64,000 nt of DNA from Pilaira anomala (GCA_025716855.1 JAIXMQ010000057.1:62001-126000), one strand, 5' to 3'; positions 24,561-38,266 are shown, counted from the first letter of the stretch. Notes: generated from the letters alone by a model not told the origin. A program made the numbers and translations.

Positions 24561-26468
24561 AATTCTTTTGTTGTAACTCCTTTATATATATATATATATA
24601 TATATATACTTTTATTCAATAAACAAAATTGTTTATTATCGTTCTCTCTCTCTCTCTCTTTTTGCTTTTTTTTTTAAAAAAAAAAAAGAAAACTATATTA
24701 TCACATAGGAGCTCTCCTGCACTTAGCAATTGATGCTTTTTTAACTGTTTCCGTTTTGAAAACACCGCTGGTAAGAGTATCGGGTCTGTTTTATACAGAA
24801 CTACATTAGGATATTATTGTAAAAACTAGTACCGAGTGTTATAAATATAATGTAAAAGCTTTACCGCTCAATTTTTTTTTTTTACGAAACCCTTTTTTCC
24901 TCCTGTTCAAATGATCAACTTATTTGTAATTAATTAGGGTTTAATAAAAAAAAGATTTTCTCATTTTATATTATTATTCTAGTAAACGATAAAAGAAAAA
25001 GAAAAATATGATTTATAGTTACAAAAAGGAAAAAACGATGCTTTCAGAAAATGAGAAACTTTAGAGTTCATGTACTCCTTTTATAGTACCTTATTGTAAT
25101 ATATTCTTTAAGAGGATTCCAGTTCAACTAGAAACAAGTACATTTTATTGAATACATTCATACTGGGCGGGAACAAAGTGTCCTCTCATATCACCCCTTT
25201 ATATGTTGTAAATAGCGGTGTAGCCCTTAAATTAATTATCTTATATTTGGATTAGTACATTCTTTTTTTTTTTTTTTTTTGGTTATCATTTTCTGTTATA
25301 TATTTTTATAGCTGTCAAAGTCTCTTGTATATTTCTTGTATTGCCTTTGAACAAGAAATAACTCTTGACGAGTACACATGAAATTAGCGAGTATATACAT
25401 GTCAACTTTCATGGTTGTTTCATGTTTTATAAAACATCTTATAATCACAAAAAATATGTGTTTTTTTTTTAATTAATTGTCTGTATGATGGTATATAGAG
25501 ACTTTTTCGTGTAGACATATAGAAAAATTAGTGATTATAACCTCATTTGAGGTGAGCTTTCATTTTTTTTTTTTATTATTTTCTAACGATTTTATTCGGC
25601 CCTGAAATTAAGGGTCTTTTCTCTTTTTTGGGAGAGGATTTTTGCTCCTTCTCTAAAAAGATGAATTCGGTCAGGTGATATAGTAGCACATTCGAGTAAT
25701 TTAAATACTTGATGAGAGGTACGTATTCAAGTAAAACAGATGTATCAAAAAGAATTTGTCCCGAAATAATAGGGTTGGTTTATGAGTGATAGATGGTATT
25801 ATCTATCCGAGCATTACATCAAGTCTTCCGCAAATGATTTATTATTTAGCTGAGAGAGTTAAATAGTAGCATGAATATGTGTACGATATTTGTGTCCATT
25901 AAATGATAGCAAAAAAAAAATCTACTCCACGTTGATTACACAGTGCCAGCAGTGGTAGATATCTACATATAGTAAAGAAGCCAGCACCTAAGAGTATATA
26001 AGTTCTCTTTCGTTCCCGAAGCGCGCAGTTTCTCCGTTCTTATAGGGCTACATGGTCAAAGTTAGATGTACAAACTATTTGGTTATCACGAGATGAGTCA
26101 TGTTGAAATTGCCATTGGTATTACATTATTTATAGATTTATTAGCTCAAATTAGATAATTTATTTATTTATTTTTACTTCGCTATAGTGGTTACCTAAAG
26201 ATAATGTACCACTTAGATCCATATAAGGTACCTTTCAATGTCAAAAGAAAAACCGGAAACGACCTTTTTTAGATGGTTGTATTTGTTTAGTGTTGCGTGA
26301 GAAAGGGGCCCAAAGTAAACCATTGCTCAAGTCAAAAAAAAATGGACGCGTGTATCGCAAAAGAAAAATATGAAAAAATAAAAATCGATATTATGGTACA
26401 CGATAAAATAATACTGGTATTATTTATTTTAAAAAGAAGAGATGTAAAAGAAAATCTATATGTTTAGT
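24561..26468. other. 1.9-kb convergent intergenic region, no gene recognised
   Basis: Lies between the 3' ends of PRP17 and GUT2. AT-rich on both strands, with short T runs and no ORF above background. I found no tRNA box pair, rRNA or transposon protein text. Confidence 0.5.
24585..24658. repeat. (TA)n then (CT)n microsatellites, 3' of PRP17
   Basis: A TA dinucleotide run (about 24583-24608) is followed after a short gap by a CT run (about 24643-24658). Confidence 0.8.
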
Positions 26469-28824
26469 TTATTTTTGTTCAGTTTGAGGTTGAACGACCT
26501 TATCCTTTGAAAGACCCATGGTAGCGAGGAAGACGGTAGCACTTTGGAATTCTTGCTTTTGACGAGCTTCATCCCACTTGAGTTCATCAGCCATGATTTC
26601 AATGACCTTGGGAAGAGATTGATAAGCAGCTTCAGCATTTAAGAAAGCAAGACGAGTACGACGAGCCAAAACATCTACAGCAGTACAAGCGAGTTCTTGT
26701 CTCACAGTGTATCTAACTTCTGCCTCAATATAAGGGTAATTGGGAGAGATACGCTTACCATAAGTAGGCCAGCTTGCAGAGGTAGCATCATCAATAGATG
26801 CTACTTCCCAGGCACGGTTACCATAACTACGAGCAAGATGTTGAGCAACTTCGGTATCCATACCAAATTCTTGAACTAAACGAATGAACATTGTACTGCT
26901 GTATCCCTTACTACCAATCAACATGACCTTTTCAGTGACACATTTATCTTTAGGCTTAAGGTTAAAGACTTCAATGGCACGGTCCACGGTTTCTTCAGCC
27001 ATAGCACGGTATGTAGTCCATTTACCACCTGCAATTGTAATCAATTTGTTTTCACTGACATTGATCATATGGTTACGAACAAGAGATTCAGTGTTCTTGG
27101 CATGAGGATCACGAACTAAAGGACGAATACCTGACCAAGCAGCGAGTACATCACTACGACGCACCTTGACATCTATTACAAGTGAAAAAAAGATGTAAGT
27201 AAAACTTTTCACTAACAAGTTTTTTTTTTTTTTTTTTATAACTTACCAGCACTTAAATAGTGAGAGACTTCATCCAAAATCCAATTGATTTCATCTTCTT
27301 TAGGCATAGGGTTTTGAGTAACTTCAGTGGGAGAATCTAGAAAAAAAAAAGAGTTTAGAGTTTAGAGTTTAAATAAAGGGGGGAATATGGGTAATTTAAA
27401 AATAAATTTTCTTACCGGTTGTACCAGCAATGGTATTTCCTTGCCATGGCAAGAAGAAAATAACACGACCATCACTTGTAGCAGGATCCAATAAACCCAT
27501 GTTTCTAGGACTGTAATAGTTGGGAAGAATGATATGTACACCGGCAGAAGGTGCAACAATATCAAGGTTTTCAGGGTTATCCATCTTACGAAGACCATCA
27601 GTAAAGGGACCAGTAGCATTAATAACACCCTGTTTAAGAAAAAGAAAAATTTAGTATAACCATAGATTTGATATATATATATATATTTATTTATTTATTT
27701 ATTTTACCTTTGCTCTCACAGTCCATTCATCACCATTGATAGTATCTCTCATGACAGCACCATTTACATTACCTTCTTCATCCTTTGTTAAACTGGTTAC
27801 TTCACAATGATTAGCTACAGTAGCACCATAACAAGCAGCAGTCATAGCTAATGCAACATTCATTCTGGCATCATTATGCTGACCTAATATCATATAATTG
27901 GATTAGATCTCCGGTCTAAAAAAATGTGTCAAAATAAAAAATATAGAATTTTACCATCATAATATACCAAGGCACCAACTAATGCATCTTTCTTTAACAT
28001 TGGGAAAGCTTCAAGGGCCTTTGAACGAGTTAAGAAATAACTGCTTTCAAGAGCTTCGCGACCTGCAAAAATATCATACATCTTACAACCAACCCAATAA
28101 TAAGGGATTTGCCACCATCTATTTAGTACATAACAAAATGGTTAACGTTACTAGTCTAGAAAAACGTTTTTTTTTTTTTCCCGCAAGATTTGATTTTTTT
28201 CCGCCGGGAAAAAAATAAAATAAAAAGAGAGTTAACTTACTTGTAAACAGGAAGCATAATAGGTAATTCATCGGAGAGATGAGGAGCAATATCTAAAAAG
28301 ATTTTTCTTTCATGAAGAGCCTCACAGACCAAAGCATATTGTTCATAATCCAATTCCATAATAGCTTTTTGTAAATAACGTACACCACCATGAACTAATT
28401 TAGTTGATCTTGAAGAAGTACCTGAAGCGAAATCATCTCTTTCTACCATAGCAACCTTTAAACCACGAGTAGCAGCATCAACAGATAAACCTGCACCAGT
28501 AGCACCTCCACCAACAATCAATAAATCAAAAGGTTCTTGCTCTTTTGATTCTTTCAATTTTTTAATCATATCTTCACGTGAAGGAGGTAACCAAAAGTCA
28601 CGCTGACTTTGTTTTTCTTCTTCCTCCTGAATTGCTTCAGCAAAAGCTCTGTTTCGAACTAATAAATTTGGCATATCAGATACTCTTTCTTGAAGTTGAA
28701 TGGATCTCTTATATGCATTATTATAATTGTTCTTTTCGCTCATATAATATCCAAAACTGGCTGTAGCTGCCGTAGCTGATGCTATCGATACAAATTTTTG
28801 TGTTTTTGTTAATTGTCTCCACAT
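26469..28824 (-). CDS. GUT2: Mitochondrial FAD-dependent glycerol-3-phosphate dehydrogenase
   Basis: Inner-membrane enzyme that oxidises glycerol-3-phosphate to dihydroxyacetone phosphate and feeds electrons to ubiquinone. The N-terminus has a short basic start and a hydrophobic helix (FVSIASATAATASFGYYM). The FAD dinucleotide fold LLIVGGGATGAGLSVDAA is followed by MVERDDFASGTSSRSTKLVHGGVRYL, split here for length: VERDDFASGTSSRS, KLVHGGVRYL. Later blocks are GVINATGPF, LPWQGNTIAGTTG, VLAAWSGIRPLV and ITIAGGKWTTYRAMAE. The C-terminal domain ends in VQPQTEQK. About seven exons are needed; introns are short and one carries a (TA)n/TTTA run. Length near 640 aa is normal. No EF-hand pair, as in fungal Gut2. 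Confidence 0.95.
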
Positions 28825-28941
28825 AGTTAAAAAGTATAATAAAATTAAAATAAAGAGAAGAAAGAGAAAAAAAGAAAAAAAAAAAAAAAAAAAAAGCTCC
28901 TTAAAAACTAGTTTGATTTATATACACATATATATAAAAAT

Positions 28942-28979
<38 letters not shown>

Positions 28980-29496
28980 ACATCGTGCTCTCATTGAGTG
29001 GCTGGGGTTAAGACTTTTTTTTTCTGTGGGACGACCTAAATATTGATTAACACACGCACACGCAACACACTCATCCAGTCTTCCATTTACACTCCGGAAT
29101 TTTAAGCGGTAATTTTTAAAATCCTTTTCTCCGTTTCTTTTTAACAGGTACGCCTTCTTTAGTAATTGTCTGTAAATGTATATGTATATTATATATCTAT
29201 ATATGTATGTATGTGTGTGTGTGAATAATATATGTCTTTTTTTTTTTTCATTATTATTATTATTATCATTGTAATCTGATTGTTTCCGATTACCTTTATT
29301 AGAATAGCGTTTATTATAACTTCGGGACTACAAAGCAAAAAGAGTATTTATATAACTTTAAGTAAACAGTGGTGTTAATCATAATTTGTCCCAGTATAAA
29401 ACAAGCTAAAACAGGGCATATCCTTATCTCTCTTTTTCTTTTGTACAAAATCAACTAATCTAGATCATGGAGTTACAGTTTATTTGATAACCTATA

Positions 29497-29530
<34 letters not shown>

Positions 29531-31688
29531 GTCATTAACGCAAAACATCTTTAATCGGCTTTTTAATTATTAGAATGAATATTACTTGTATTGATCGTCA
29601 TTAAAAGGAAGTGCTGTTGCTGTATAATACCCAAGATATTTGTTATATTTCAAAAGCTGTGAAAAGCAATAAAAAAAAAGGAATGCCTAAAAAAATAAAT
29701 CATACATTACATTTGATAGTTGTATATATAATAGTCTAAACATTTGAAATGTTACACTCTGTACATGCAGAATGTAAATGTGGTAAGTAGGCATTATAAT
29801 ACAAAAGATAACGAAATATGCCTGGACCTATAAATAATGTAAGTTTAGTGTAACAAATAAATGGCTCTGTTTACCCCGCTTCCCTTTTTTTTTTTTTACA
29901 ACTTACCCCACACCCTCTTTTTTACATATTTCATTCCAAATGTTATTTTTAAAATTAACACAGAAAACTTTCTAATTTTGACGTAATTATAAATTTCTTT
30001 ATCAATCAAATACTACATTGTTTTCCACTAAACAAAAATTCTGACAAATTGTACCTCTAAGCTAAACTTAATTTTTGAAACAATGCAACACACACTATTT
30101 TCTATATAGATTAGAAGCTATACGATCAGTTTTTTTTTTTTTTTTTTGAAGCAAAATGAGTCTCTATTATTAACAGACTGTTGTTGCTAGGCTACATATA
30201 ATTCTGTGTGGTCACAAAGTAGTACAACATATATGTCAAACATTTGAATTCACATTCCTACATAATTTGGAAAAAAAAAAAAAAAAAGCTGTACTTTTCT
30301 TTTTTCTTCTTTCAAATAGCATTATATAATAGTTACAAAAGGTTTGTTCTGTGATTTATGAAAATCATACTCAGATACAAAATGTCATTATAATGAGATC
30401 ATAAATATACTAATAGCTCATAATTACAGTGCCAGATTGTTGGTTTGGCATGCTGCGGTAAGTTATTTGACAATTAAATAACGTTATATAAACATTACAT
30501 ATTTATTATATGGATAAAAAAGGCATTTATTTGATATTCTCAACCAGCATTGACACTATATTTCTTACGCTGCCACTTTTTATTCAATAAAACACCTAAA
30601 GTATGTTTACGAAAATCATTCTAACGTCACTACGATGGTGACATAAAAGTTTATATACTTGTAGTGATTGTACTATTCTTTCCTTGATTAAATATTAAAG
30701 CTGTCCTAAATCGTTAAAAATAAAAGGGCATAAAGTGAGAAAAATGTATTTTCCAAATAGTTCTTGTTCCTTTCGAAACTTATTGGTAGTCATGAAAGCA
30801 AATGCTTTTTTTTTTTTTTGAAACTAATATTGACATTGACTGGAGTATAATCCAATTTTAAATCTTTTTTACTTCTAATAATATTATTGTACGTTTTATT
30901 TTCACAATAAAAATAAGGAATCCCAACTTTTAAATAACACTACACTGAAACTTACATGTATCCAAAATCTACGTAGTTATTGAAAGAAGCCTCTACCTTT
31001 TCTTAAATGAAACTCACTCAATTCAGTTTTTGTACCTGAATTGTATTCGCCTTTAAAACGTCGTGCCTATACCCATTCTCTATCTCTATAAAAAAAATTA
31101 TCTTTATCTCTTTATACTTCACTTTACCGCATTATTATATTTTTTATTAAGAGTTGGAATTTACTTCTTTACAATTTGCCATATTGTTTTATTTTCCTCT
31201 TTGTCACAGAAGTGTCTGTCAGAATTATGTTAGCAGATTCGCTGTTATACGAAAATCTACCTACTTTTATTTGGATCTACTTTTCAAAACGCACAACATT
31301 AAATCATTACTTAAATTTAATCTACAAAGTGATTGTAAATTACTAAATATTTAAAACTAAAAATAGTATAAGTACTCATAATATCTTATTAAAATAAAAA
31401 TCCAACGTACTTTTGTTTCAATTTAAAACTTTTTATCTTAGACTTGATCTTCTACATATTTGATCGTTCCTTATTTTTATTTTGTATCTAAATTCCCTTG
31501 AATACTAAAAGCTTATTGATTATAACTTATCTTAAAACTACTCTTTCTCTTTATTTTGTCAAGTCATTCTACTTGGCCTTATTATCTTATTTTTATTCTT
31601 TACCACAACATCTTTCAATTAACATCGCAAACCAAAAAAGAAAAGTGTCTACAAGCACCACTTTTTAGTGGAAAATTAGAAAAAGAAA
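28825..31688. other. AT-rich gene-free region, left part of a 7.9-kb block
   Basis: Begins with the GUT2 promoter, holding long A runs at about 28870-28893 and 28948-28976. Beyond that the sequence is very AT-rich with scattered T/A homopolymers; no protein or RNA gene is recognised. Confidence 0.5.
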
Positions 31689-31759
31689 TGCTGGTAGCAG
31701 GAATCGAACCTGCGTCGACGCGGCCACAACACGATGTACTGCCACTATACTATACCAGC
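31689..31759 (-). tRNA. tRNA-His (anticodon GTG)
   Basis: The minus strand folds as a 71-nt tRNA without intron. The acceptor stem GCTGGTA pairs perfectly with TACCAGC, leaving discriminator A. The D arm is GTAT/GTAC, the anticodon loop is TTGTGGC (anticodon GTG, as in eukaryotic tRNA-His), and the T arm GCAGG-TTCGATT-CCTGC is perfect and includes the B box GGTTCGATTCC. The anticodon stem has one apparent mismatch at its top. A TTTCTTTTTC run just downstream fits a Pol III terminator. The protein-like frame across it is an artefact. Confidence 0.93.
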
Positions 31760-31817
31760 TTTTTAGATGTTTTTCTATCCTTTAATTTTGCTAGTTATAG
31801 CAAAAATTAAGCAAAAT

Positions 31818-31840
31818 CACGTGCACGTGACTATCACGTG
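31818..31840. promoter_or_regulatory. Cluster of three CACGTG E-boxes
   Basis: Perfect CACGTG palindromes at 31818-31823, 31824-31829 and 31835-31840; the first two abut. They lie about 60-80 bp upstream of tRNA-His. CACGTG is bound by bHLH factors such as Cbf1 and Pho4. Occupancy is unknown. Confidence 0.6.
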
Positions 31841-32896
31841 AAACTACGCAATATTACAGCTCGGAGCTTTGTACAATATTGTATTCGAGTGAGTGTATAC
31901 TTAGCATATACAATACATTGTTAAAATACTTTTTAATATTTAATTAGCTCTAAATTCAAGGAATATTTTTGATCTGATAAGCTTGTCGTATTTGCATCAT
32001 CTCTACTTATAAACATAATAATTATAAGCAAATTAGGGTTATAAAAACAACAACAAACATTAAAATATCTTCATAATAATATACATGTTTAACAACGTTG
32101 TAATATTATATTATCGATATCTTGAACCAGGGGGAATATTCTATATTCAAATGTACATACAAATTGACTAATATAAGAAGAAAATCAATGGCAGAAAACA
32201 AAAAAGAAGATCAAATAAATTATATAATAATAATATAAGATTAAAAATAAATCAAAACTCAAAATAAAAGTAAGTACTCAATAATTCATATTAATAGAAA
32301 ATAAGAGATATTTATTGATAATAGTCTCGCTGCAAACTTAGCTACCTTGTATTGGATAAGAACGACTATTACTGGCTGACTGGTGGGATGGAGAAATAGA
32401 AATAAAGGTAAAGTTGTAAAAAGATAAAAACAGGAAAAGTACTGTTAAAACTCTACTAATATAGGATAATAATAGTTTTATTTGAGAAAGATATAAAATC
32501 AGACAAGAAAAAAACTATCTAAATAATATGGTATGTTTTATACAACGTAAACATAGGGAAAATAATATCAATTGATATCATGGAAGATGTATATAAATAC
32601 GGTAAATGTATGTACACTATGGTGGTATAAAAAAAAAATTATAGTGAATATAATATAATATTTTTGTGTCTTTTAGTGAATAAAATATGATAATAATATC
32701 ATTAAATTTACACTAAAAGTTGTATTTTTTTCTCAAATTCAATTATCTATTCTTGTTGTTGCCGCTTTAATAAGATTGTAATAAATATTACTACAGCCAG
32801 AGATAAAATATCTCTTTCTATTTCGTTATCATCCAGTACTTTGTTAATAGTTAGTGTAAGTTTCAGTTACGTTTGACTATAGAATCTCCCCACATT

Positions 32897-32934
<38 letters not shown>

Positions 32935-35112
32935 ACGAAGCTACTCAAGTTTTGACAACTATGTCAACGTGAAGTTCAGGATATATTAGAACAAGACCCT
33001 GTGCAGCTACTGTTGGAATTCCACCCTTCCGTCAAAAAAGAGAAAACTCTATAAAAAGAAAAATAAATATTTTGTTTATTTTTCATTTTTGGTTTAATCG
33101 TTTCAGAAGTCTATTTACAATTCTTACTGACATTTCGGTTATTCTATTAATGAGATGTTCGAGCTATTATAGTGATAGAACAAACGGAAATAAAAGCAAT
33201 AAAAAATATATAACAAAGTTAAATAAATCAGACTGCAAAAATAAACTAAACTTTATTAAAAGGTACAAAAAGTGTTTGGTTATATATAGTAAATAGAAGT
33301 TAAACAAGAGAAGCATGAATTGTGAAACATAGCCATGATCAATGATCTATTACAATAAACATGTTGCTGAAAATAAGATAAAAGGTCCCCAAGTATTATA
33401 ACTGGTTGCTGTACCTGATAATTATAAAAGAGGCTTGTTGATCATAGTGACAATGATGTGATTTATATATTAGCCAATTAGATAATTATTGTAGTGTGAA
33501 TAAACTTATAGTATCGTAAAGTAGCGAAGGATATTAGAGCATGTGTAATTATATGAGAATATAATGTGCTCGTTCACAACAATTAAGTCTTTAAGATTAA
33601 ACATAAAAAAAAGTCTGTATTTCCTTTGGTCTATGTTTTTTTTTTGGTAATTTAGAATACTTGTGTTTGTAACTTTTTATTCGTAATAACTAACATTTTT
33701 TGTTCATTTTTTAACACTTTTATTTTACTCTTTATTGTTCTATGTTCTATCTACTGCACCACTCTTCTTTGTAGGTTGTGATTGTCTTCATTTCAACATA
33801 GGTTCATCTTTACTATCACATATACTAAGTTCAATATTTTTCTCCATTTATGTACTTTCGGATTTTTACTGATTTTTTACTTTGTTTTAAATAATGAGAA
33901 TAAGATATAATTACAATATTTAATTGATTGATGATGAATACCATAAAGTGAGTAGTCTTGAAATTTATTACAGCCACTAAGACAAGATATATATCAGACC
34001 ATAAGTACAATATGCAACCATCAACGTGTGTGTCCTACAGTGAGCCATATACTCAAGATTTAATAAAGTATGTATTGCTACCTATGAAAGTCAAAAATAT
34101 GAGTAAAATATACAGAATTCATAATCAGATCTGTATATACTATTCATACAAATATTACTTTCTAACAAATAAACTGCTTCATAATGTATACGATGTTCTG
34201 TAATAACTATATATTTTTTTCTCCATTTAATCATTCTCGTATTAAGCAATATTATTTGTACATACATATAAAGTACGGGATGGTGGAGTGTTTTTTTGTA
34301 TAAAAGGGGATGAAAGCGAAAAAAAGATTAGTCTGGATTATGCCTGTTTTTTTTATAACAATGCGTTGCACCACTGAGACTAATAGGTATGTTATAAGTG
34401 TGCTATAATATTGAGCTTTGAAGGAATTCTCAATGTAACAATCGATTGTTGAACACTTCGCTGAACTGACATATTGTCGCATTGAAACTTCTATCACTAT
34501 CAATGAACATGAATGCAGGCTAACTATTTTAACTCAAAACCATTTTTCTATAACCTTGTTACAATTTGGATTTAAAGATATCTTACATGTAAACTACTAA
34601 CTATACACTTCGAAATCAATCTATCAAGATGTCAAATTTAGATTTTTACGGAATAGAAAAAAAAAAAAAAGAATTATGAACTATCATGCTCAGTTTTAAA
34701 GAGAGCATATAAGGTTCCTTTAAACCGAAAAGAACCTTATAGAAACATAAAGAAAAAAGTTCTTTTCTCCTTGTCTCGAATGATGTCCCAAAAATTTAAT
34801 TCAAAATTTATTTCAGCATATGTAACTCAACGCAAGAGAGGATAAAGAAGTCGCTGAATATGTATTATATATATATTCCTGTCTACTATTCTACAATAAT
34901 TTTAGACTGGATATAAAACATAATCATTTTATTTTTCAGGTAGATTACTGCTGAATAGTTGAAGAAAAAACACGGCACTTTTACTTTTGACTAAAAACTA
35001 ACTCCGTGTGTAGCTGTAATAGAGTTCCAACGAACAGTGAGGGAGCGCATGAACAGGCTTTTTTAAATTTGAAGTGCGTGTAAGTTATAAGCTCCTTAAC
35101 CAAGCTGTGAAT

Positions 35113-35146
<34 letters not shown>

Positions 35147-36682
35147 GGTTGTATTATACAAGCTAAAACAATATAAAATCCACATGAGAGATATGTTTTT
35201 ATTAAGACTGTTCTATCCAATTATACTTGAATTGTTCAAACCTGCAGTTTTTTTTTATGGTTTGTTTTATAATTCTTTTAATAAAGTAAGGTTATTCTAT
35301 AGGAAATAATCTTCTCATCGGCTACTGTATGTATTATGTAATTCTATTTTTAAGCATTTTTCTTTTTTTAGTCACTTTTGATAAATATATATAATAGGTC
35401 AAGATTCAGGATTTCTTTTTTTTTTAAAAATTCGTCATTTGTGTACCTTATTCTTTCCTCTAAGAATAGATCGGGGTACTTGACAGTTGACATGCTCAAA
35501 TACAGAGCAAATATAACTTTTTGCTGTATCCGATGTTATGTCTATTTTAGCAACTTTGCTGGTACTTTTTGTGAAAACAAATGCTTTTTTTTTTTTTTTT
35601 TTTTAAAAAAAAAAGAAAAAAAGTCTAGATAGTTTATAGTTTATTTCATTATTGTATGTGTACATCTCGAAAAAAAAAATAGGGTTGGGCCCTTTACGGA
35701 AAGAAAAAAAAAAAAAAAAACGGATCATGTTTTGCACTTAATATCGATTTAGGGTTGTTTTTTTCGATGCGAGCTTAGCGATTATTTGATCAACTACTTG
35801 TTTTTTACGCCATTGGCGTTTTGTAACGAAGAAAATCTTAATATTTTAATGAACCCTCTTTTTTATAATATATATATAAATTTAAATAACTAATTAGAAT
35901 AGAATACGGTAGAAGCAAGTGTATGTACATATGTGCGCTAGAAATCAAACGACTAATAGAGAATAAATAGAACATTTTTACAAAAGATAGAATGAAACAA
36001 ATTGTATCTCCTTAAATGACCTATTTTATCACTGTAATGCAGTACTCAAGGTGTCACAAATTTTGAAATAATGGTACCCTTAGTTTAAATCAAACAATCC
36101 TACAATACAACCAATCTGTGTGTACGTGTACATATCTGTATATGTGTATGTATTCTTGAGTAAATAATTTTTATATCGTATGACTTATATCATGATCATG
36201 GCCTTTTTATTGTGTCTTTTTTTAATGCTACTTAAGGGTACCTCGAGATTATTTGTGAAACCTATTTAGAAACTGATCTTTTGGGCGTTATTGTTCTCTC
36301 CTTTTTTTTTATCGTTCACATGAGAGAAAGAGACAGCATTCTCGATCTTGTGCTTATTTAATATGATATTAACTAAATGAATAGATATCAAAATAATGAA
36401 CCAAGTTGATTAATATTAAGAATATTATATAGATACAATGTGTGTTATATAAAAATAGACGTGTATATTGTAGTAATTACTATATGGAAAAATCGTGTAT
36501 GTAATAGGAACTCAGATAGCAAAAAGTTGGAGCAGGTCCCCTAACCGGCTTACGGCAAAAGACGCTAGATTTAATTGGTTGATATTGATTCAAAATAATT
36601 CTTTTTTGACTAAACAACAAAAGAAAAAAAAAAAAACCTTTTTTTTTCTACAACTTGTTTTTTAACCGTAAAATAAAATCTC
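31841..36682. other. AT-rich gene-free region, right part of a 7.9-kb block
   Basis: Extremely AT-rich with no convincing protein gene. It holds a 31-base T run (32900-32930), a short coding-like patch (32965-33054), a perfect 10-bp inverted repeat with a 14-nt loop (34708-34741), a T/A homopolymer palindrome near 35583-35614 and (CA)n/(TA)n runs near 35115-35145. The last few hundred bases are the BEM1 promoter. Small open frames here are of random composition. Confidence 0.5.
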
Positions 36683-38266
36683 ATGTTTCATTCAACAAAA
36701 GAAAGGGCTTCTAAAAGCCTACGTCGTTTAACTAAACCAAAGATATCAACACCTATTTCACAAGTGACTGCATTAGACATGCCAAAGAAAATTATTAAAG
36801 CAATGTTCGATTATCAAGCAAAAGCACCACACGAAATATCATTTAAAAAAGGAGATTTCTTTCATGTCACAGGAAGAGAAAACGATTTAGAATGGTTTGA
36901 AGCTTGTAATCCTGCTTCTCAATTAAAAGGCATTGTACCTGTTTCTTATTTTCAAGTAATTGATAAAACCGAACGTAGTTTACCTGTCAATAGACCTACT
37001 TCTTCTTCTACTTCTTCTACTTTAACTGCTGAATTAGATTCAGGATTTTCTGATATGTCTAGCCAAGGTAATTATATATAAACTCTTTATAATATTCAAT
37101 TTGACTAACTAAAATTCAGGTACAAATAAAAAGAAGCATCAGCAAGTGTATGGTATTGTTATGTACGATTTTAAAGCCGAAAGACCTGATGAATTAGAAG
37201 CACAAGCCGGAGAAGCAATTGTGGTAATTGCTCGATCAAATCATGAATGGTTTGTTGCTAAACCGATAGGTAGATTAGGAGGTCCAGGATTAATTCCGAT
37301 TTCGTTTATTCAAGTAAGAGATGCATTGACAGGTGAATTAATTACAGATATTCAACAACATCAAAATCAAGTACCTGGTGTAGAAGATTGGAAAAAAATG
37401 ACACAAAGTTATGAAGCATCAAGCATTCCATTAGGTGTATTTGAAAAGAAATCACCGACAAAATTAAGATTATCTGATTCTTCAACTGAGTCTATAATCA
37501 CTGCAGATTTAGTTACTTTTGCTTCTATTGACTCTTTTATATTGGAAGGTGATCAATATTGGTTCGTTATCTATGCTCGTGTTAACAAAGGAACTCATCG
37601 TATTCTTTATAGGCTATATGAAGGTATAAATACATACATAATTATTATATAGTAACTAATAAGAAGAACATTATAGATTTCTATGATTTTCAAATCAACT
37701 TATTAGAAGCATTCCCTGATGAAGCTGGTAAAAATGAAAAAGAAAGAATTTTACCTTATATGCCAGGACCCTTAGAAGACGTAAATGAAGATATTACAGG
37801 TGAAAGACAAGTTGACTTGGATCAATATTGTAAAGATCTCTTAAACCTACCAAGTTATCTGTCTCAATCTGAACTTGTCCAAAAGCAATTATTTGGTATC
37901 CATGAAGGTGATATTGAATTAGACTATGATCCTCGTTCAGAAAATTCAATGTTGAGACAATCAACAATTAGTACCTTACCGTCTACACACACCAACTCTT
38001 TACCAGTTCAACCTTCTTTACAACAAATTAAGATCAAAATTATTCATAAAGATGATATGTTTGCAATGAAAGTACCTGCTGATTGCTCACTAGATTATTT
38101 AAAATCAAAAGTGTTGGAAAGAGTTGGATTATCCGTCAGTTTAAAATACAAGAATGAAGCATCAGGTGAAAATGAACCTCTGGAAGGTGAATTGGATATG
38201 GAAGAAGCTTTTGTTCAAGCAATTCAAAGAGGAAAATTAACTGTCACCGCTCTTGCTAATGAATAA
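36683..38266 (+). CDS. BEM1: Bem1/Scd2-type polarity scaffold (SH3-SH3-PX-PB1)
   Basis: Scaffold that links Cdc42, its exchange factor and PAK kinase at sites of polarised growth. Exons 36683-37067, 37120-37623 and 37677-38266 give 492 aa. SH3-1 lies at about residues 35-95 (IIKAMFDYQAKAPHEISF, GIVPVSYFQV). SH3-2 lies at about 137-200 (YGIVMYDFKAERPDELEA, PGLIPISFIQV). The PX domain is at about 260-390, with FILEGDQYWFVIYARV and ILYRLYEDFYDFQINLL. A C-terminal PB1 domain (about 415-490) starts IKIKIIHKDDMFAMKV and should bind the Cdc24-type partner. Domain order and spacing are those of Bem1 and Scd2. Confidence 0.96.

Noticed and set aside
31556..31810. Plus-strand open frame with AGIEPAS text
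   Set aside because: This is antisense translation of the tRNA-His gene, a common artefact.
33922..33960. TGATGA-containing stretch as a C/D snoRNA
   Set aside because: No matching CTGA D box with terminal stem at a suitable distance.
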